Both the position numbers and the translations under genes were made by a program. A DNA stretch of 64,000 bases from Christensenella tenuis (GTDB lineage Bacteria > Bacillota > Clostridia > Christensenellales > Christensenellaceae), in the NCBI RefSeq assembly GCF_014287795.1, contig NZ_JACOON010000002.1:410673-474672 (forward strand). Reading direction: 5' to 3'. Below, piece after piece: positions 33,506-42,644 of the stretch; positions within the stretch are counted from its first letter, which is position 1; every line of letters begins with the position of its first letter. A model generated the notes under the pieces. The model worked only from the letters and a program-made list of their open reading frames with translations, ran no database searches and was not told where the DNA came from.

Positions 33506-35637
33506 ATGCGGGGAAAAAGAAACGATCCGGGTTAGAACAAAAGCATATTGCCGCACAGGCAGCGGTCTATGCTTTTGTGATCGCGTCAGCACTGACGTTG
33601 ATCGTGTGGCAGATAGGGATATTTTTTGCAATATCCAACTTGAAATTATACGCTTTCACTTTCATTCTGTATTTCATTCTTTTTATAGCGGTGTTTTTTC
33701 TTCTCTCAAAAATAAAGAAAAAGAAAGCGTATGATATCAGCCAAAAGAGAGTGAACATTTCCTTTATTATTTGTATTGTTATTTTTTTTGTGTTTATGAC
33801 GCAATCTTTTTTTGCAACGGAAACGATGCCGCATTCGAGTGCCGGTGATACGCTATTATGGCATAGAATGCCATGGCTTTTGGTTTTATTGTTTATTGTT
33901 TCAGCTTTTTTGGTTGTTTTCTATTTAACGAATGGTTTTTCGCTGCGCGAAAGTATGCTCTCTAAGCGTGGAGAAAAGTTCCTTTTCTGGGGCGCCTGCC
34001 TTATTTGCACCTGCATCGTATATTGTTTTTCCTATTATCCCGCCTCAATTATGGAATATGTAAGCCTGCACCACGAGCACGCCTATTACAATAGTATTTA
34101 TAATGTCATGCACGGGATACCTTACAGTGATGAGGTAACTTCCATTTATGGACATTATGCAATTTTGCTTGCACCAATATTGAACCTGGCGAGAATATTT
34201 GGCGCAACGGATGTGTTTCATATTTTCACCATGTGCATGAGCTTATTGGTTGCGCTGTCTTATCTGCTCGCCTGTTATGCAATTTATAGTCTGGTTACAA
34301 ACCGTTATATCCGTTATATTGGACTCATTGCTTTACTGCTCGTTCCTGCGGCCCTGAAGGCCTCGCCGTATTATCAGATTTATCCACATAGGACAATAAT
34401 CATCGCATTATTTATCGCATTGATGGTATTCCATGCCAGGAATGCCGCAAAACGAAAATGGGTCGAAATATTAGGCTTTATTTTTTGCGCATTATCAGTC
34501 GTGTGGAACACGGAGCTCGGAATTTGCGCGATTGCCGCCTGGGCCGGCTATCTAACCTATATTGCCCTCCTGCGGCGCAGGCAGGGTGTGGGAAAATGCT
34601 GCGAACGGATTTTTCTATATGTATTGGGCGGACTGGGAAGCTTTGCGGGAGCCTATCTTATAACAAACCTTTATAATGTAGCAGCGGGCGGAAACGTGCT
34701 GGAGATCATGGATTTTATTTTCCCGTTACTCAGCAAGACATATGACATCGAGAATATGCTGAGTATTGGCCTCGATTACGGAGCAAGCTATTGGATAGGA
34801 CGAATTATTTTGTTCTATACTTTCATAGGATTTGCCTTGGTCCGCCTCTTTTCACATAAAAATAATTTAGGAAAAGCGGATTATAAATGTGCAGTATACC
34901 TTGGAATTACAGTGATATCCATGGGAGCCTTTTCCTATTTTATTAATCGTGCTACCTATCCGAATCAAACGATATCCTATATGGGAGTCATTTTACTGCT
35001 TTGCGTTCTGGCGCAGCAGTACTTTGCATCGATGAAGCGCTTTTTGTGTAACCGTAATAAAGAATATGCTTGCCGCAAGGACAGTTTAAATGAAACGGGG
35101 CATAGCAAGAAAAAAGAACGAAGGTTTGAATCTTTCTCGGGTGCGAAGGCGGCTATTGGGCTATCAGCCTTGGTTCTGGTTTTTGCAATAGCAGTGGTAA
35201 CGGTGATGGGTATGGGAAATAACTATACGAAAAATCTAACGTTGCTTAGGGACAAGAAATCGGTAGACCTGATCGCGGAAGAAGTTGCCGCAAAAGTTCC
35301 GGTCGGTACAAAAGCGATGGGTTACGGTATTCCGGAAATTTATTCTATGATTGGACGGGATACACAGCTTTACACGATGGATTTTTCTGATATGAGCGCC
35401 ACCGAGCAAACGGGTATATACGCAAGCCAACAATTGGCAGCTCTGCGGGAGGAGCCGCTTTTGACCACGGCAAGATCTTTGGAACGGTTGGAACAGGATT
35501 GGCCTGAAGCTGTTAAGGAGTTCCGTGAAACACATATTTTGGCAAACGAATTTGGTATCAATGAAATGCTGGCCAAAAACGACATAAAGGCAGGTTTTTG
35601 TGAAACACTGCAATATTATGTTCCACTTTATGAATGA
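33502..35637 (+). CDS. Large membrane protein, probable GT-C glycosyltransferase
   Basis: 711 residues, a basic start (MNAGKKKRSG), then about twelve hydrophobic segments. A first-third loop carries SLHHEHAYYNSIYNVMHGIPYSDE, which could hold an acidic/His catalytic motif of polyprenol-sugar transferases. The C-terminal 130 residues are soluble and probably outside. I cannot name a family with certainty. Start at 33502 overlaps the rfbG stop. Its place between rfbG and rfbH suggests transfer of the CDP-derived sugar, or of another sugar in the same glycan. Confidence 0.65.
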   Translation: MNAGKKKRSGLEQKHIAAQAAVYAFVIASALTLIVWQIGIFFAISNLKLYAFTFILYFILFIAVFFLLSKIKKKKAYDISQKRVNISFIICIVIFFVFMTQSFFATETMPHSSAGDTLLWHRMPWLLVLLFIVSAFLVVFYLTNGFSLRESMLSKRGEKFLFWGACLICTCIVYCFSYYPASIMEYVSLHHEHAYYNSIYNVMHGIPYSDEVTSIYGHYAILLAPILNLARIFGATDVFHIFTMCMSLLVALSYLLACYAIYSLVTNRYIRYIGLIALLLVPAALKASPYYQIYPHRTIIIALFIALMVFHARNAAKRKWVEILGFIFCALSVVWNTELGICAIAAWAGYLTYIALLRRRQGVGKCCERIFLYVLGGLGSFAGAYLITNLYNVAAGGNVLEIMDFIFPLLSKTYDIENMLSIGLDYGASYWIGRIILFYTFIGFALVRLFSHKNNLGKADYKCAVYLGITVISMGAFSYFINRATYPNQTISYMGVILLLCVLAQQYFASMKRFLCNRNKEYACRKDSLNETGHSKKKERRFESFSGAKAAIGLSALVLVFAIAVVTVMGMGNNYTKNLTLLRDKKSVDLIAEEVAAKVPVGTKAMGYGIPEIYSMIGRDTQLYTMDFSDMSATEQTGIYASQQLAALREEPLLTTARSLERLEQDWPEAVKEFRETHILANEFGINEMLAKNDIKAGFCETLQYYVPLYE

Positions 35638-35684
35638 ATTGTAATATAATAAAATAGAAATAATTTGGATTTTGAGGAGCCGAT

Positions 35685-37028
35685 ATGTTTGAAAATAAAA
35701 CAGAGCAGGAAGCAAGAGAAGAACTATTAAAAAGCGTAGGCGCGTACTGCAGAAAATATAAACTGAACCAAAAGCCTTTTCAGGCAGGAGACCGCATTAC
35801 CTATGCAGCCCGTGTATACGATGAACGGGAAATGGAAAACCTTGTGGACAGCGCGCTGGAATTCTGGCTGACCACGGGAAAATATGCCGATAGGTTTGAA
35901 AAAGATTTTTCTGAATTTCTGGGTGTAAACTATTGTTCACTGGTGAATTCGGGATCTTCGGCTAACCTGCTTGCATTTATGGCGCTTACCTCTCCCCTGC
36001 TGAAAGAAAAAAGGGTTTTGCCCGGGGATGAAGTAATTACTGTAGCGGCGGGCTTTCCTACAACAGTAGCCCCTATTATTCAGTATGGTGCAGTTCCCGT
36101 TTTTGTTGATGTGACAATTCCGCAGTATAACCTTGATATCAAGATGCTGGACGCAGCCCTGTCAGACAAAACGAAGGCGGTTTTTGCAGCGCATACATTG
36201 GGGAATCCCTTTGATTTGAAGGCAGTCAAAGAGTTTTGCGACAGGAACGGGCTATGGCTGATCGAGGATAACTGCGATGCGCTCGGCTCAAAGTATTGCC
36301 TCGATGGAGAGACAAAATTTACGGGAACGGTCGGAGATATTGGAACATCCAGTTTTTATCCGCCCCATCATATGACAATGGGAGAAGGCGGCGCGGTTTA
36401 TACAAACAATGCGCTGCTGCATAAAATTGTAAATTCCCTGCGCGACTGGGGACGCGATTGCGTGTGCCCGTCCGGACGGGATAATATATGCGGGCATCGG
36501 TTCGACAGGCAATATGGAGAACTGCCGTTTGGGTATGACCATAAATATGTATATTCCCATTTTGGTTATAATTTAAAAGCGACTGATATGCAGGCGGCGG
36601 TGGGATGTGCGCAGTTGGAAAAATTTCCGGGATTTATTGAAAAACGGAGAAACAACTGGCAGAAACTTCGCGAGGGACTGGAAAGCCTGGAAGACAAGCT
36701 GATTTTACCGGAGGCGGAAATGAATTCCCAGCCGAGTTGGTTTGGATTTCTCATTACCGTAAAACCGGAAGCGGGGATCACCCGGGAAGAACTCGTGCGG
36801 GAAATGGAAGGACATGGCATTCAGACGCGCAATCTGTTTGCCGGGAACCTGATCAAACATCCCTGTTTTGACGAAATGCGCGCTTCGGGAAAGGGATATC
36901 GCGTAGTTGGAGAGCTGGAGAATACGAATCGGATCATGAACGATACGTTTTGGATTGGCGTATATCCGGGAATGACGGATGAGATGATTGACTATATGGT
37001 CAAGGTAATCAAGGAAATAATGCAATAA
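35685..37028 (+). CDS. rfbH: CDP-6-deoxy-D-xylo-4-hexulose 3-dehydrase
   Basis: 447 residues, PMP-dependent enzyme that removes the 3-hydroxyl from CDP-4-keto-6-deoxyglucose with a reductase partner. The fold is that of DegT-type aminotransferases, but the usual PLP lysine is replaced by His in SSFYPPHHMTMGEGGAVYT, the hallmark of this dehydrase. The iron-sulfur-associated part with WGRDCVCPSGRDNICGHRF is present, with Cys residues that would ligate the cluster. It completes the rfbF-G-H series. GAGGAG precedes the start. No dedicated E3 reductase is seen nearby. Confidence 0.95.
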   Translation: MFENKTEQEAREELLKSVGAYCRKYKLNQKPFQAGDRITYAARVYDEREMENLVDSALEFWLTTGKYADRFEKDFSEFLGVNYCSLVNSGSSANLLAFMALTSPLLKEKRVLPGDEVITVAAGFPTTVAPIIQYGAVPVFVDVTIPQYNLDIKMLDAALSDKTKAVFAAHTLGNPFDLKAVKEFCDRNGLWLIEDNCDALGSKYCLDGETKFTGTVGDIGTSSFYPPHHMTMGEGGAVYTNNALLHKIVNSLRDWGRDCVCPSGRDNICGHRFDRQYGELPFGYDHKYVYSHFGYNLKATDMQAAVGCAQLEKFPGFIEKRRNNWQKLREGLESLEDKLILPEAEMNSQPSWFGFLITVKPEAGITREELVREMEGHGIQTRNLFAGNLIKHPCFDEMRASGKGYRVVGELENTNRIMNDTFWIGVYPGMTDEMIDYMVKVIKEIMQ

Positions 37029-37045
37029 AGCAATAGGAGAAAGAC

Positions 37046-38860
37046 GTGAAGATAAGAGTAGCGGATTATATCGCAAATTTTTTAGCTGAAAATGATATTA
37101 CGCAAATTTTTACCGTGACTGGCGGCGGCGCGATGCACCTTAATGATGCGCTGGGAAAAAATAACGGATTGCATTGCACCTATAACCACCATGAACAGGC
37201 TTGTGCGATTGCAGCGGAAAGCTATGCGCGGTTAAGCGGTAAAATAGCTGCCGTGTGCGTTACGAGCGGACCGGGGGGGACGAATGCAATTACAGGGGTT
37301 CTGGGTGGATGGCTGGATTCTATTCCGATGCTTGTAATTTCAGGACAAGTGAAATTTGAAACAACGGTGAGAAGTACGGATTTACCATTGCGTCAATTGG
37401 GGGATCAGGAATTTGACATTACTGCCTGCGTAAAAACAATGACGAAATATGCAGAAATGATAACTGATCCAAATAAAATAAGGTATCACCTGGAAAAGGC
37501 GCTTTATTTAGCAGAGCACGGCAGAAAGGGGCCGTGCTGGCTCGATGTCCCTTTGAATGTACAGGGAGCCTTGATAGATACGGAGAATTTATGCGGGTAT
37601 GATAGTAAACGGGAAGGCCTTGAGCATATCCCGGAAATTTCAGATGATGTCGTTATTGACGTCATAGAAAAATTGAAGAGCGCCGAACGGCCTGTGATTT
37701 TTGCCGGTTCCGCGATTCGTTCTTCCGGGGCGGAAAAAGCATTCTATGAATTAATTGAACGCTTCAATATCCCTGTGGTGACAGCATGGAACGCCCATGA
37801 TATTTTATGGGATACCCATCCGCTTTCCTTTGGACGGCCGGGGACGGTTGGTAATCGCGCCGGTAATTTTATCGTGCAAAACGCAGATGTGCTGCTTGTG
37901 CTTGGCTCAAGGCTGAACATCCGCCAAATTAGCTATAACTGGGAAAATTTTGCGGAAAGTGCATATCAGATTATGGTTGATATTGACGAGAATGAGCTGA
38001 AAAAGCCGACGCTCAGTTTGGATATGCCTATCCATGGGAACGTTGCTGAATTTATGGAAAAGATGCTGAAAACGAATCAAAGCATTGAGCCAAAGGAGCA
38101 ATGGATCGCCTACTGTCAAAAGGTAAAAAGGAAGTATCCGGCAGTGCGGGAAGAACATAGGAAGCGGTTAAGCCCGATCAATCCCTATGTTTTTATTGAC
38201 GAACTTACAAAGTCTTTGCCGGAGGGGCAAATCGTTGTATGCGGAAATGGCAGCGCCTGCGTATGTACATTCCAGGCGGCGAATATCAAGCGAGGGCAGC
38301 GGCTGTATACGAATTCAGGGTGCGCCTCGATGGGCTATGATGTTCCGGCAGCGATAGGGGCCTATCAGGCATCGCGTGAAAAAATTGTTTGCCTTGCCGG
38401 CGACGGAAGCCTCCAGATGAATATCCAGGAATTGCAGACAATTCGTTATAATAATATGAATATTATTATATTTGTGCTGAATAATGATGGATATCATTCC
38501 ATTCGGCAGACACAGGGTTCTTTTTTTGGATTGCCGCTTGTCGGCGTGAATCAGGAGTCGGGAGTCGGCTTCCCGAATTTGAATAAAATCGCAGACGCTT
38601 ATGAAATGCCATATTACAAGCTGGAAACGACAGAAAAAATGGACGCGGTACTGAAAGAAATACTGAGTCATGACGGTCCTGCGCTTTGTGAGGTGTTGCT
38701 TGACCCGGAGCAAGCGTTCGAACCAAAATTATCTTCCAGGAAGCTTGAAGATGGAACGATGATTTCGCCTTCGCTTGAAGATATGTATCCGTTTTTAGAC
38801 AGGGAAGAATTTGAAGAAAATATGATCAAGGGCTCGAAGAATGAGAGGGAAAAATTATGA
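37046..38860 (+). CDS. Thiamine-diphosphate enzyme (acetolactate synthase-like), possible branched-sugar enzyme
   Basis: 604 residues in the three-domain ThDP layout. The catalytic Glu is in YNHHEQACAIAAESYARLSG; the binding motif is GDGSLQMNIQELQTIRYNN with NNDGYHSI. It resembles large-subunit acetolactate synthases, but a lone gene next to rfbFGH points elsewhere. In Yersinia the related YerE adds a two-carbon unit from pyruvate to a CDP-3,6-dideoxy-4-ketohexose to make yersiniose. By analogy this protein may extend the RfbH product. The aldolase-like gene follows at once, with an overlap. Confidence 0.8.
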   Translation: MKIRVADYIANFLAENDITQIFTVTGGGAMHLNDALGKNNGLHCTYNHHEQACAIAAESYARLSGKIAAVCVTSGPGGTNAITGVLGGWLDSIPMLVISGQVKFETTVRSTDLPLRQLGDQEFDITACVKTMTKYAEMITDPNKIRYHLEKALYLAEHGRKGPCWLDVPLNVQGALIDTENLCGYDSKREGLEHIPEISDDVVIDVIEKLKSAERPVIFAGSAIRSSGAEKAFYELIERFNIPVVTAWNAHDILWDTHPLSFGRPGTVGNRAGNFIVQNADVLLVLGSRLNIRQISYNWENFAESAYQIMVDIDENELKKPTLSLDMPIHGNVAEFMEKMLKTNQSIEPKEQWIAYCQKVKRKYPAVREEHRKRLSPINPYVFIDELTKSLPEGQIVVCGNGSACVCTFQAANIKRGQRLYTNSGCASMGYDVPAAIGAYQASREKIVCLAGDGSLQMNIQELQTIRYNNMNIIIFVLNNDGYHSIRQTQGSFFGLPLVGVNQESGVGFPNLNKIADAYEMPYYKLETTEKMDAVLKEILSHDGPALCEVLLDPEQAFEPKLSSRKLEDGTMISPSLEDMYPFLDREEFEENMIKGSKNEREKL

Positions 38861-39660
38861 ATCTGATTACAAAAGAAATGTTGGATGTTTTAAAGCAGCT
38901 CCGGGATGAATACGGGATTCTCGCCGTGAAAGCAGAATTTGAAGCGGAGGGCTCGAGAACGGATGAGCTCATTTCCTTGAACGAAGTTGTGTTCCGGGCC
39001 GATATGAAGATGTTTATCAAAATTGGCGGATGCGAGGCGGTTCGGGATATGGATCAATGCCGTCTTTTGGGTGCGCGGGGGATCATGGCGCCTATGATTG
39101 AGACGCCATTCGCAATGCAGAAATTCCGCGATGCCTCAAACAAGGTATTTACGGAACATGAGCAAAAAGACATCGAATTTATTATCAATGCGGAAACTGG
39201 CGTTGCGCTTCAAAATTTTGACGGTATTTTAGCAAAAGGGAAAGGGTTATTGGACACAATTTCGATTGGCCGTGTCGATCTTTCGGCATCAGTGGGACTT
39301 TCCCGAAAAGAAATTAATAGCGACCAAGTTTTCGATATGGCAAAAGAATTTGCGGAGAAGGCGCTTGCAAACAATGTTAAGGTCGGGTTTGGCGGCGGAA
39401 TTTCATTCGATGCGATTCCGTTCATACGAAATATGGAACCGTTTGTATCCCGGTTTGAAACACGTAAAATCGTTTTCGACCTGCAAAACTGCAAGGATAA
39501 GATGGAGGAGGCAATTCTTTGCGCAATGCATTTCGAATATTTGTATTTAAAAGGGAAATGCGCGTTCTATGATAGAATGGCGAAAGAAGATGAAAACAGG
39601 ATGATTATGCTGAAGCAACGTATCGACGCGGCTGAAGGCAAGGATGCGGATTATTGCTGA
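38857..39660 (+). CDS. HpcH/HpaI aldolase-citrate lyase family protein
   Basis: 267 residues. The TIM-barrel family is recognisable from LAVKAEFEAEGSRTDELISL, RGIMAPMIETPFAM, INAETGVALQNF and SIGRVDLSASVGLS. These enzymes split or join 2-keto acids such as pyruvate with an aldehyde, using a divalent metal held by Glu and Asp. In a sugar locus it may make or break a side chain together with the ThDP enzyme just upstream (overlap ATGA) and the HAD phosphatase just downstream. The substrate is unknown. Confidence 0.78.
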   Translation: MNLITKEMLDVLKQLRDEYGILAVKAEFEAEGSRTDELISLNEVVFRADMKMFIKIGGCEAVRDMDQCRLLGARGIMAPMIETPFAMQKFRDASNKVFTEHEQKDIEFIINAETGVALQNFDGILAKGKGLLDTISIGRVDLSASVGLSRKEINSDQVFDMAKEFAEKALANNVKVGFGGGISFDAIPFIRNMEPFVSRFETRKIVFDLQNCKDKMEEAILCAMHFEYLYLKGKCAFYDRMAKEDENRMIMLKQRIDAAEGKDADYC

Positions 39661-39662
39661 AA

Positions 39663-40457
39663 ATGACGATGCGGAACGAATTGATTTCTGAAATAAAGAA
39701 AAAAAAGGTCTTTGTGTTGGATTTGGACGGAGTATTATATTTGAACAACACTTTGATCGAAAATGCGGATAAGGCAGTTGTGCTGTTGCGCGAGGCTGGG
39801 TATCGTGTCGCGTTCCTGACGAATAATTCCGGGAAAAGCAGGACGTCCGTTTGCATGAAATTGAATAAACTGGGTATATGTTGTGACGAAGGAGAAGTGT
39901 ATACTTCGGTTGACTCGGCAATTCGTTATATTAAACAAAAACAGTTGGATAAAACCGGAGTCTTTTACGTAGGAAGCGAAGAGATGCGCGAAAGGCTGCA
40001 CGAGGCAGATATACAGACGGCCCCGCCGGATACATGCAGTTGTATTCTGGTTGGATTCAAGAAAGACGTGACATATGATGACGCGGCGCAAGCTATTATT
40101 GCGCTGCGCCGCAATGTACCTTTTTTAATTTGTAACAGGGATCCATATTTTCCCGATGTGAATGATAATCTGATGCCTGGCTGTGGTTATACGGTTGGTG
40201 CGATTGAAGGCTGCTATACACGAAAAGCGGATGTAAACGCCGGGAAACCGGAGCCGCGGATTCTGGATGTTGTCTGTGATGCCTATCATGTTACCCGCGA
40301 TGAACTCGTATTGGTGGGAGACCTATATCATGCGGATATTAAGCTGGCGAAAAAAGCGGGAGTACCGGCAATTTATGTAGGAAAAGAAATAATAGATGAA
40401 AAAGGGCAATTTATTGTTGAAGATAGCCTTTATCACTTTGTACATAGGTATTTTTAG
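39663..40457 (+). CDS. HAD-IIA family phosphatase (NagD-like)
   Basis: 264 residues. HAD motifs: KVFVLDLDGVLYLNN (Asp nucleophile), FLTNNSGKSRTS, GKPEPRILD (Lys) and LVGDLYHADIKLAKKAGVPAIYVG (Asp pair). The cap is of C2 type, as in NagD and p-nitrophenyl phosphatases. It probably removes phosphate from a small sugar or acid intermediate. The start at 39663 is the first in-frame ATG after the aldolase stop; no strong ribosome site precedes it, so translation is likely coupled. Next gene begins directly after the stop. Confidence 0.85.
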   Translation: MTMRNELISEIKKKKVFVLDLDGVLYLNNTLIENADKAVVLLREAGYRVAFLTNNSGKSRTSVCMKLNKLGICCDEGEVYTSVDSAIRYIKQKQLDKTGVFYVGSEEMRERLHEADIQTAPPDTCSCILVGFKKDVTYDDAAQAIIALRRNVPFLICNRDPYFPDVNDNLMPGCGYTVGAIEGCYTRKADVNAGKPEPRILDVVCDAYHVTRDELVLVGDLYHADIKLAKKAGVPAIYVGKEIIDEKGQFIVEDSLYHFVHRYF

Positions 40458-41396
40458 ATGAACGATCGCAAAGCAGCAGTTGTAACAGGGGCCAGTGGTT
40501 TTTTGGGCAATAATATGGTTCGAAAGCTACTGCAAGAGGATTTTTTAGTTTATGCTATTATTCGTCCGCAATCTCCCAGAAAATGGCGGATGCCAAATAA
40601 TAAAGACTTAATTGTAGTTGAAGCCGATGCAGATGATATTATGAAAATAATTCCAAAGGTGCCATCAGCGGATATTTTTTATCATTTTGCTTGGAAGGGC
40701 GGGAATAATGAAGCAAGAAAAAATATAGGCTTGCAATTGGTTAATGTGGAAAATTCGTTGCGCAGCTTAGAAACAGCGATAGAAATCGGATGTTCCAGTT
40801 TTGTTTTTGCGGGGTCACAGGCAGAATATGGAACGAGGAACGACAAATTATGTGAAGGAGATATGTGCGCGCCTGTATCGCCTTATGGAAAAGCAAAATT
40901 AGAAATGTGGGAACGGGCAAGTGAGCTTGCCGAAAAGAAATGTCTTCAATATACCCATGCCAGATTGTTTAGTGTATATGGAACAGGTGATAATCCTGCA
41001 ACCCTTATTCCGTCCTGTATTACACATTTTTTAAATAAGAAAAAAATGCCGTTGACATCTTGTCAGCAAATATGGAACTTTCTTTACATTGAGGATGCAA
41101 TTAACGCCTTGTTTGAATTGGGGAAAATACGTGATCAAGTATCAAGAACTCAAATTTATAATGTTGCAAGTAAAGACACTCGGGTTTTACGAGACTTTAT
41201 TCAAGAAATTTTTCGATTAACGGGGCGGCAAGGTGAGCCTGTATATGGATCTTATCCAGCTAACGCAGAGGGCTTGGCATCAATCATTCCCTCAACCGAA
41301 AAAATTGAAAAAGAGTTGGCGTGGAAGGCAGAAATATCGTTTGAAGAAGGAATTAAGCGGATGATCGAAGAGTATAAGAGAAGCGGCAACATATGA
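40458..41396 (+). CDS. NAD-dependent epimerase/dehydratase, possible 4-ketoreductase
   Basis: 312 residues of the extended short-chain dehydrogenase family. NAD motif is VVTGASGFLGNNMVRKLL; the catalytic set is FAGSQAEYG and SPYGKAKLEMW (YxxxK). In dideoxyhexose pathways an enzyme of this type reduces the 4-keto group, so it may finish the CDP-sugar of this locus. Epimerisation is the alternative. It follows the phosphatase stop with no gap. Confidence 0.85.
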   Translation: MNDRKAAVVTGASGFLGNNMVRKLLQEDFLVYAIIRPQSPRKWRMPNNKDLIVVEADADDIMKIIPKVPSADIFYHFAWKGGNNEARKNIGLQLVNVENSLRSLETAIEIGCSSFVFAGSQAEYGTRNDKLCEGDMCAPVSPYGKAKLEMWERASELAEKKCLQYTHARLFSVYGTGDNPATLIPSCITHFLNKKKMPLTSCQQIWNFLYIEDAINALFELGKIRDQVSRTQIYNVASKDTRVLRDFIQEIFRLTGRQGEPVYGSYPANAEGLASIIPSTEKIEKELAWKAEISFEEGIKRMIEEYKRSGNI

Positions 41397-41406
41397 AGGA
41401 GTGGGG

Positions 41407-41435
41407 TTGACGTTGCAAAGAGGAAACGATATAAT
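41407..41435 (+). promoter_or_regulatory. Internal promoter before the C-methyltransferase gene
   Basis: TTGACG at 41407-41412, 17-base spacer, TATAAT at 41430-41435. Confidence 0.7.
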
Positions 41436-41484
41436 TACAAAATGGTCATAGGGCATAAGTGATGATGGATAAAGGGAGAACCAA

Positions 41485-42621
41485 ATGAGAAAATGTATTG
41501 CTTGCGGTGCGCAGTTGGAAGGGAATCCGCTGTTACAATATAAAAATATGCCGGCAGCAGCACAAGGAATGCCTGAGAAAAGTGAACTACAGAATGAACA
41601 TGGCATCGATCTTGAATTATATCAATGTAATCTTTGCGGATTGATACAGTTTGATTGCGAACCTGTAGACTATTATAAGGAAGTGATTCGTGCAGGCGGA
41701 TTTACCACAACAATGGTAGAATTACGAAGAAAGCAATATCAAGAGTTTATTAAGAAGTTTTCCCTTGAGCAGAAAAGAATAATTGAAATTGGTGCCGGAC
41801 AAGGCGAATTTTTGTCGCTTTTAAATGAATTTAATGTTAAGGCATATGGCATTGAGTATTCGCAAAGTCTTGTGCAAATTGCGCGGGAAAAGAATCTTAC
41901 TGTATTTCACGGATTTGTAGAAAATGAAAATTACATAATAGACGGCGCCCCTTATGATGCTTTTGTTTGTTTTAATTATTTGGAACATCAACCGAATCCG
42001 AATGGTATGATGCGTGGTATTTTCAATAATCTAACGGAAAATGGTGTAGGGCTTATTACAGTGCCTGATTTTCAATATATTTTAGACAATAATGGTTTTT
42101 ACGAGTTGATACGCGATCATCTTGCTTATTATACATGGGATACTTTACGGTTTCTGGTGGAAAAAAATGGATTTCAAATTATTGATAAAACAATTATAAA
42201 CAGGGATACAATTTCAATATCGGTACGGAAGAGAAAAAAGATAGATGTGACCAAATTAGCTCAGAACTATATTTCTTTACGGAAGCAGCTGCATAAGTTT
42301 TTTGATGAGCTGAGTAATTCGGGAATGGAGGCAGCGGTTTGGGGCGCAGGCCATCAGGCCTTTACACTCCTTGCTACAATGGAATTGGAGAATAAGGTTT
42401 CTTATATTATTGATTCGGCCCCTTTCAAGCAAGGGAAATATTCTCCCTCTACACATATTCCGATCGTTTCACCAGATTATTATTTCAAACATAAGGTGGG
42501 AGGGATCCTTATTGCAGCGCCAGGATATTCCGAGGAAATCATGAGGAGTATTCGGGAGCGTTATGCCAAGGATATTCATATTGCATTGATTCGATCGGAA
42601 CGGCTGGAATTTATACAATAA
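41485..42621 (+). CDS. Zinc-containing sugar C-methyltransferase
   Basis: 378 residues in three parts typical of TylC3/NovU-like C-methyltransferases: an N-terminal zinc site (CIACG and CNLCG), a SAM-binding domain (IIEIGAGQGEFLSLL, then FVCFNYLEHQPNP) and a C-terminal Rossmann-like part (AAVWGAGHQAFTLLA). Such enzymes methylate carbon 3 or 5 of keto-sugars bound to a nucleotide. Here the likely substrate is one of the CDP-keto-sugars made upstream, but a GDP sugar cannot be excluded. It has its own promoter. Confidence 0.85.
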   Translation: MRKCIACGAQLEGNPLLQYKNMPAAAQGMPEKSELQNEHGIDLELYQCNLCGLIQFDCEPVDYYKEVIRAGGFTTTMVELRRKQYQEFIKKFSLEQKRIIEIGAGQGEFLSLLNEFNVKAYGIEYSQSLVQIAREKNLTVFHGFVENENYIIDGAPYDAFVCFNYLEHQPNPNGMMRGIFNNLTENGVGLITVPDFQYILDNNGFYELIRDHLAYYTWDTLRFLVEKNGFQIIDKTIINRDTISISVRKRKKIDVTKLAQNYISLRKQLHKFFDELSNSGMEAAVWGAGHQAFTLLATMELENKVSYIIDSAPFKQGKYSPSTHIPIVSPDYYFKHKVGGILIAAPGYSEEIMRSIRERYAKDIHIALIRSERLEFIQ

Positions 42622-42644
42622 AGTTTAATGAGCGGAGAATGGTT

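Noticed and set aside
37046..38860. Housekeeping acetolactate synthase (ilvB)
   Set aside because: No small subunit or other branched-chain amino acid genes nearby; it is embedded in a sugar locus with overlapping genes.
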